From NCBI GenBank assembly GCA_023376005.1, contig CM042138.1:99720572-99784571 (forward strand): a stretch of DNA of 64,000 bases. Reading direction: 5' to 3'. Every line of letters begins with the position of its first letter. Within the stretch, counting starts at the first letter, position 1. Of the stretch, positions 62,770 through 64,000 are shown piece by piece. The position numbers were made by a program, and so were the translations under genes. This DNA is from Doryteuthis pealeii (Eukaryota; Mollusca; Cephalopoda; Myopsida; Loliginidae). The notes under the pieces are model-generated. The model did no database searches and was not told the origin of the DNA. It saw only the letters and a program-made list of their open reading frames with translations.

Positions 62770-64000
62770 TGTATCTATTAAACATTAATATGTAATTGCG
62801 TTAGTGTATGCTGTGCAATTGTTCCGTTAGTGTTGTCCATATGCATTGTGACCATTATAAGGATATTGCGTTTATTATAAACTCATAAGCGCTATTATTA
62901 TACTGTTGTTACTTAGTGTTACTTAGCTAATCTACGCAATTGCAAAAGCAAATGGTAAGAGATGAAATTTCGACCGTTCCAATAGAAATGCATCCACCAG
63001 TTTTAGCCAATGAGAATAGACCATTTAGCCCTTAACTTCTATAATATGGAATTCCGGTTTTACTTGTGTTTCAGGTGTCTTTACCCTTCCATGGATTCAT
63101 ACTTCGGTAATTTAGTCTCTTCTATAGAACAACCCCTTAACCCAATTGTTTTCTTTATTCTAACTTGCTAATTCTATGCCACTATAGCATTTCACTTAAA
63201 TCTCCTAGTTTGCCTAATCTATGTATATAATCGATTAAAACTACTTGTAACAGTTACCTGTTGTTATACTTCTATTTTTATATAGGTACTTTTTGTTTAC
63301 TTATTCAACTTCCATCACAATATCTAGCTTTAGAATAATTTAGTTGATTTTTATGAATCCCACTTTTATCAGTTGCTGCTGACCCTTAAATTTACCGGGA
63401 ACTATAAGACGAATCGTAATTAATACCTTGAAGTTATATTTGCCCTTCGAAATTAAACAAACGAAATTACATTGACTATCACTTTTACTATGAGTTTCCT
63501 CACAAAAATAAATTATAATTGTACACCAAATTTTGTACTCAATTATATAATAATTGTTGGGCTGATACTTCAATGGAAGTGTTAGGGAACTTTTATTTCC
63601 TTAGCTTTTTCTATCATGAACACCAGTAAAAAAATAAAAAAATAAAAATAACCCCCCCAGGCCGTGTGAAAATTAATTTTTGAAATATATTGTCTTTGAG
63701 AGTGGAACTTAAAAATTCAATGTCAGAGGGTTTGTATCATAAGTAAAATCACTAAATTTATTAAAGGAGTAAAAATAATAAATAAATTAAAATAAATAAA
63801 ACAATTTGAAATGGAAACTTAGTTCTGTCCCTTCAAATAAAATGTTGCATGCATTTTTAATTATTGATTGAATGATTATTATTTTTCACACATAAAATTT
63901 ACTCAAAATCGTGGGTATTCATTTATTTTAAAACTTTTTAGTTAAGCTCTTGATACAGAAAAAAATGACAATTTCTTTTTTGTAAATGATTTTCTCTTAA
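62770..64000. other. No feature recognised
   Basis: AT-rich sequence without a recognised gene, SINE or LINE. A C run occurs at 63,652-63,658. Confidence 0.55.

Overview
This window looks like intergenic or intronic DNA from an animal genome, most likely a coleoid cephalopod (octopus or squid type). It has no support for an intact protein-coding gene. It is AT-rich, full of long (TA)n, (CT)n/(GA)n and (CA)n tracts, and built from tRNA-derived SINE copies whose A-box and B-box heads and tails are of the kind described from octopus and squid. The species call is an inference from repeat style. All reading frames are short, and the recognisable ones are pieces of transposable elements: mariner transposase, LINE reverse transcriptase, and LINE C-terminal regions. 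Family labels used here (SINE-1 to SINE-4, X, Y, T, L) are mine.

Layout. 1-2085 is one large imperfect palindrome folded about a mariner fragment. 2.1-12.7 kb holds SINEs, LINE fragments, two minisatellites, a candidate hammerhead ribozyme and a mariner N-terminal fragment. 12.73-34.19 kb is a duplication: block A (12,731-21,986), then an inverted copy of A's last 2.7 kb (21,987-24,822), then a gap of exactly 100 N, then block B (24,933-34,185), nearly identical to A. The fold-back plus gap is the pattern expected from contigs that overlap or represent two haplotypes, so A and B may be one locus. 34.2-38.4 kb carries two pairs of inverted Helitron-like elements. 38.4-47 kb holds hammerhead-bearing repeats, minisatellites and a fold-back element. 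47-54.3 kb is dense in SINEs, including nested ones. 54.3-64 kb contains another hammerhead motif, a fold-back with hammerhead-like arms, a LINE fragment and more SINEs.

Most notable content. At least two 42-nt sequences, at 40,407-40,448 (+) and 56,842-56,883 (-), can be folded on paper as complete minimal-stem-III hammerhead ribozymes. They belong to one repeat family. A third, divergent candidate is at 3,722-3,791 and a degenerate one at 58,807-58,849. Remnants about 305 bp apart near 40.1-40.4 kb suggest tandem hammerhead-delimited units, as in retrozymes or Penelope-like terminal repeats. The elements do not cooperate in a pathway; the window is a record of repeated insertion, nesting and inverted duplication.
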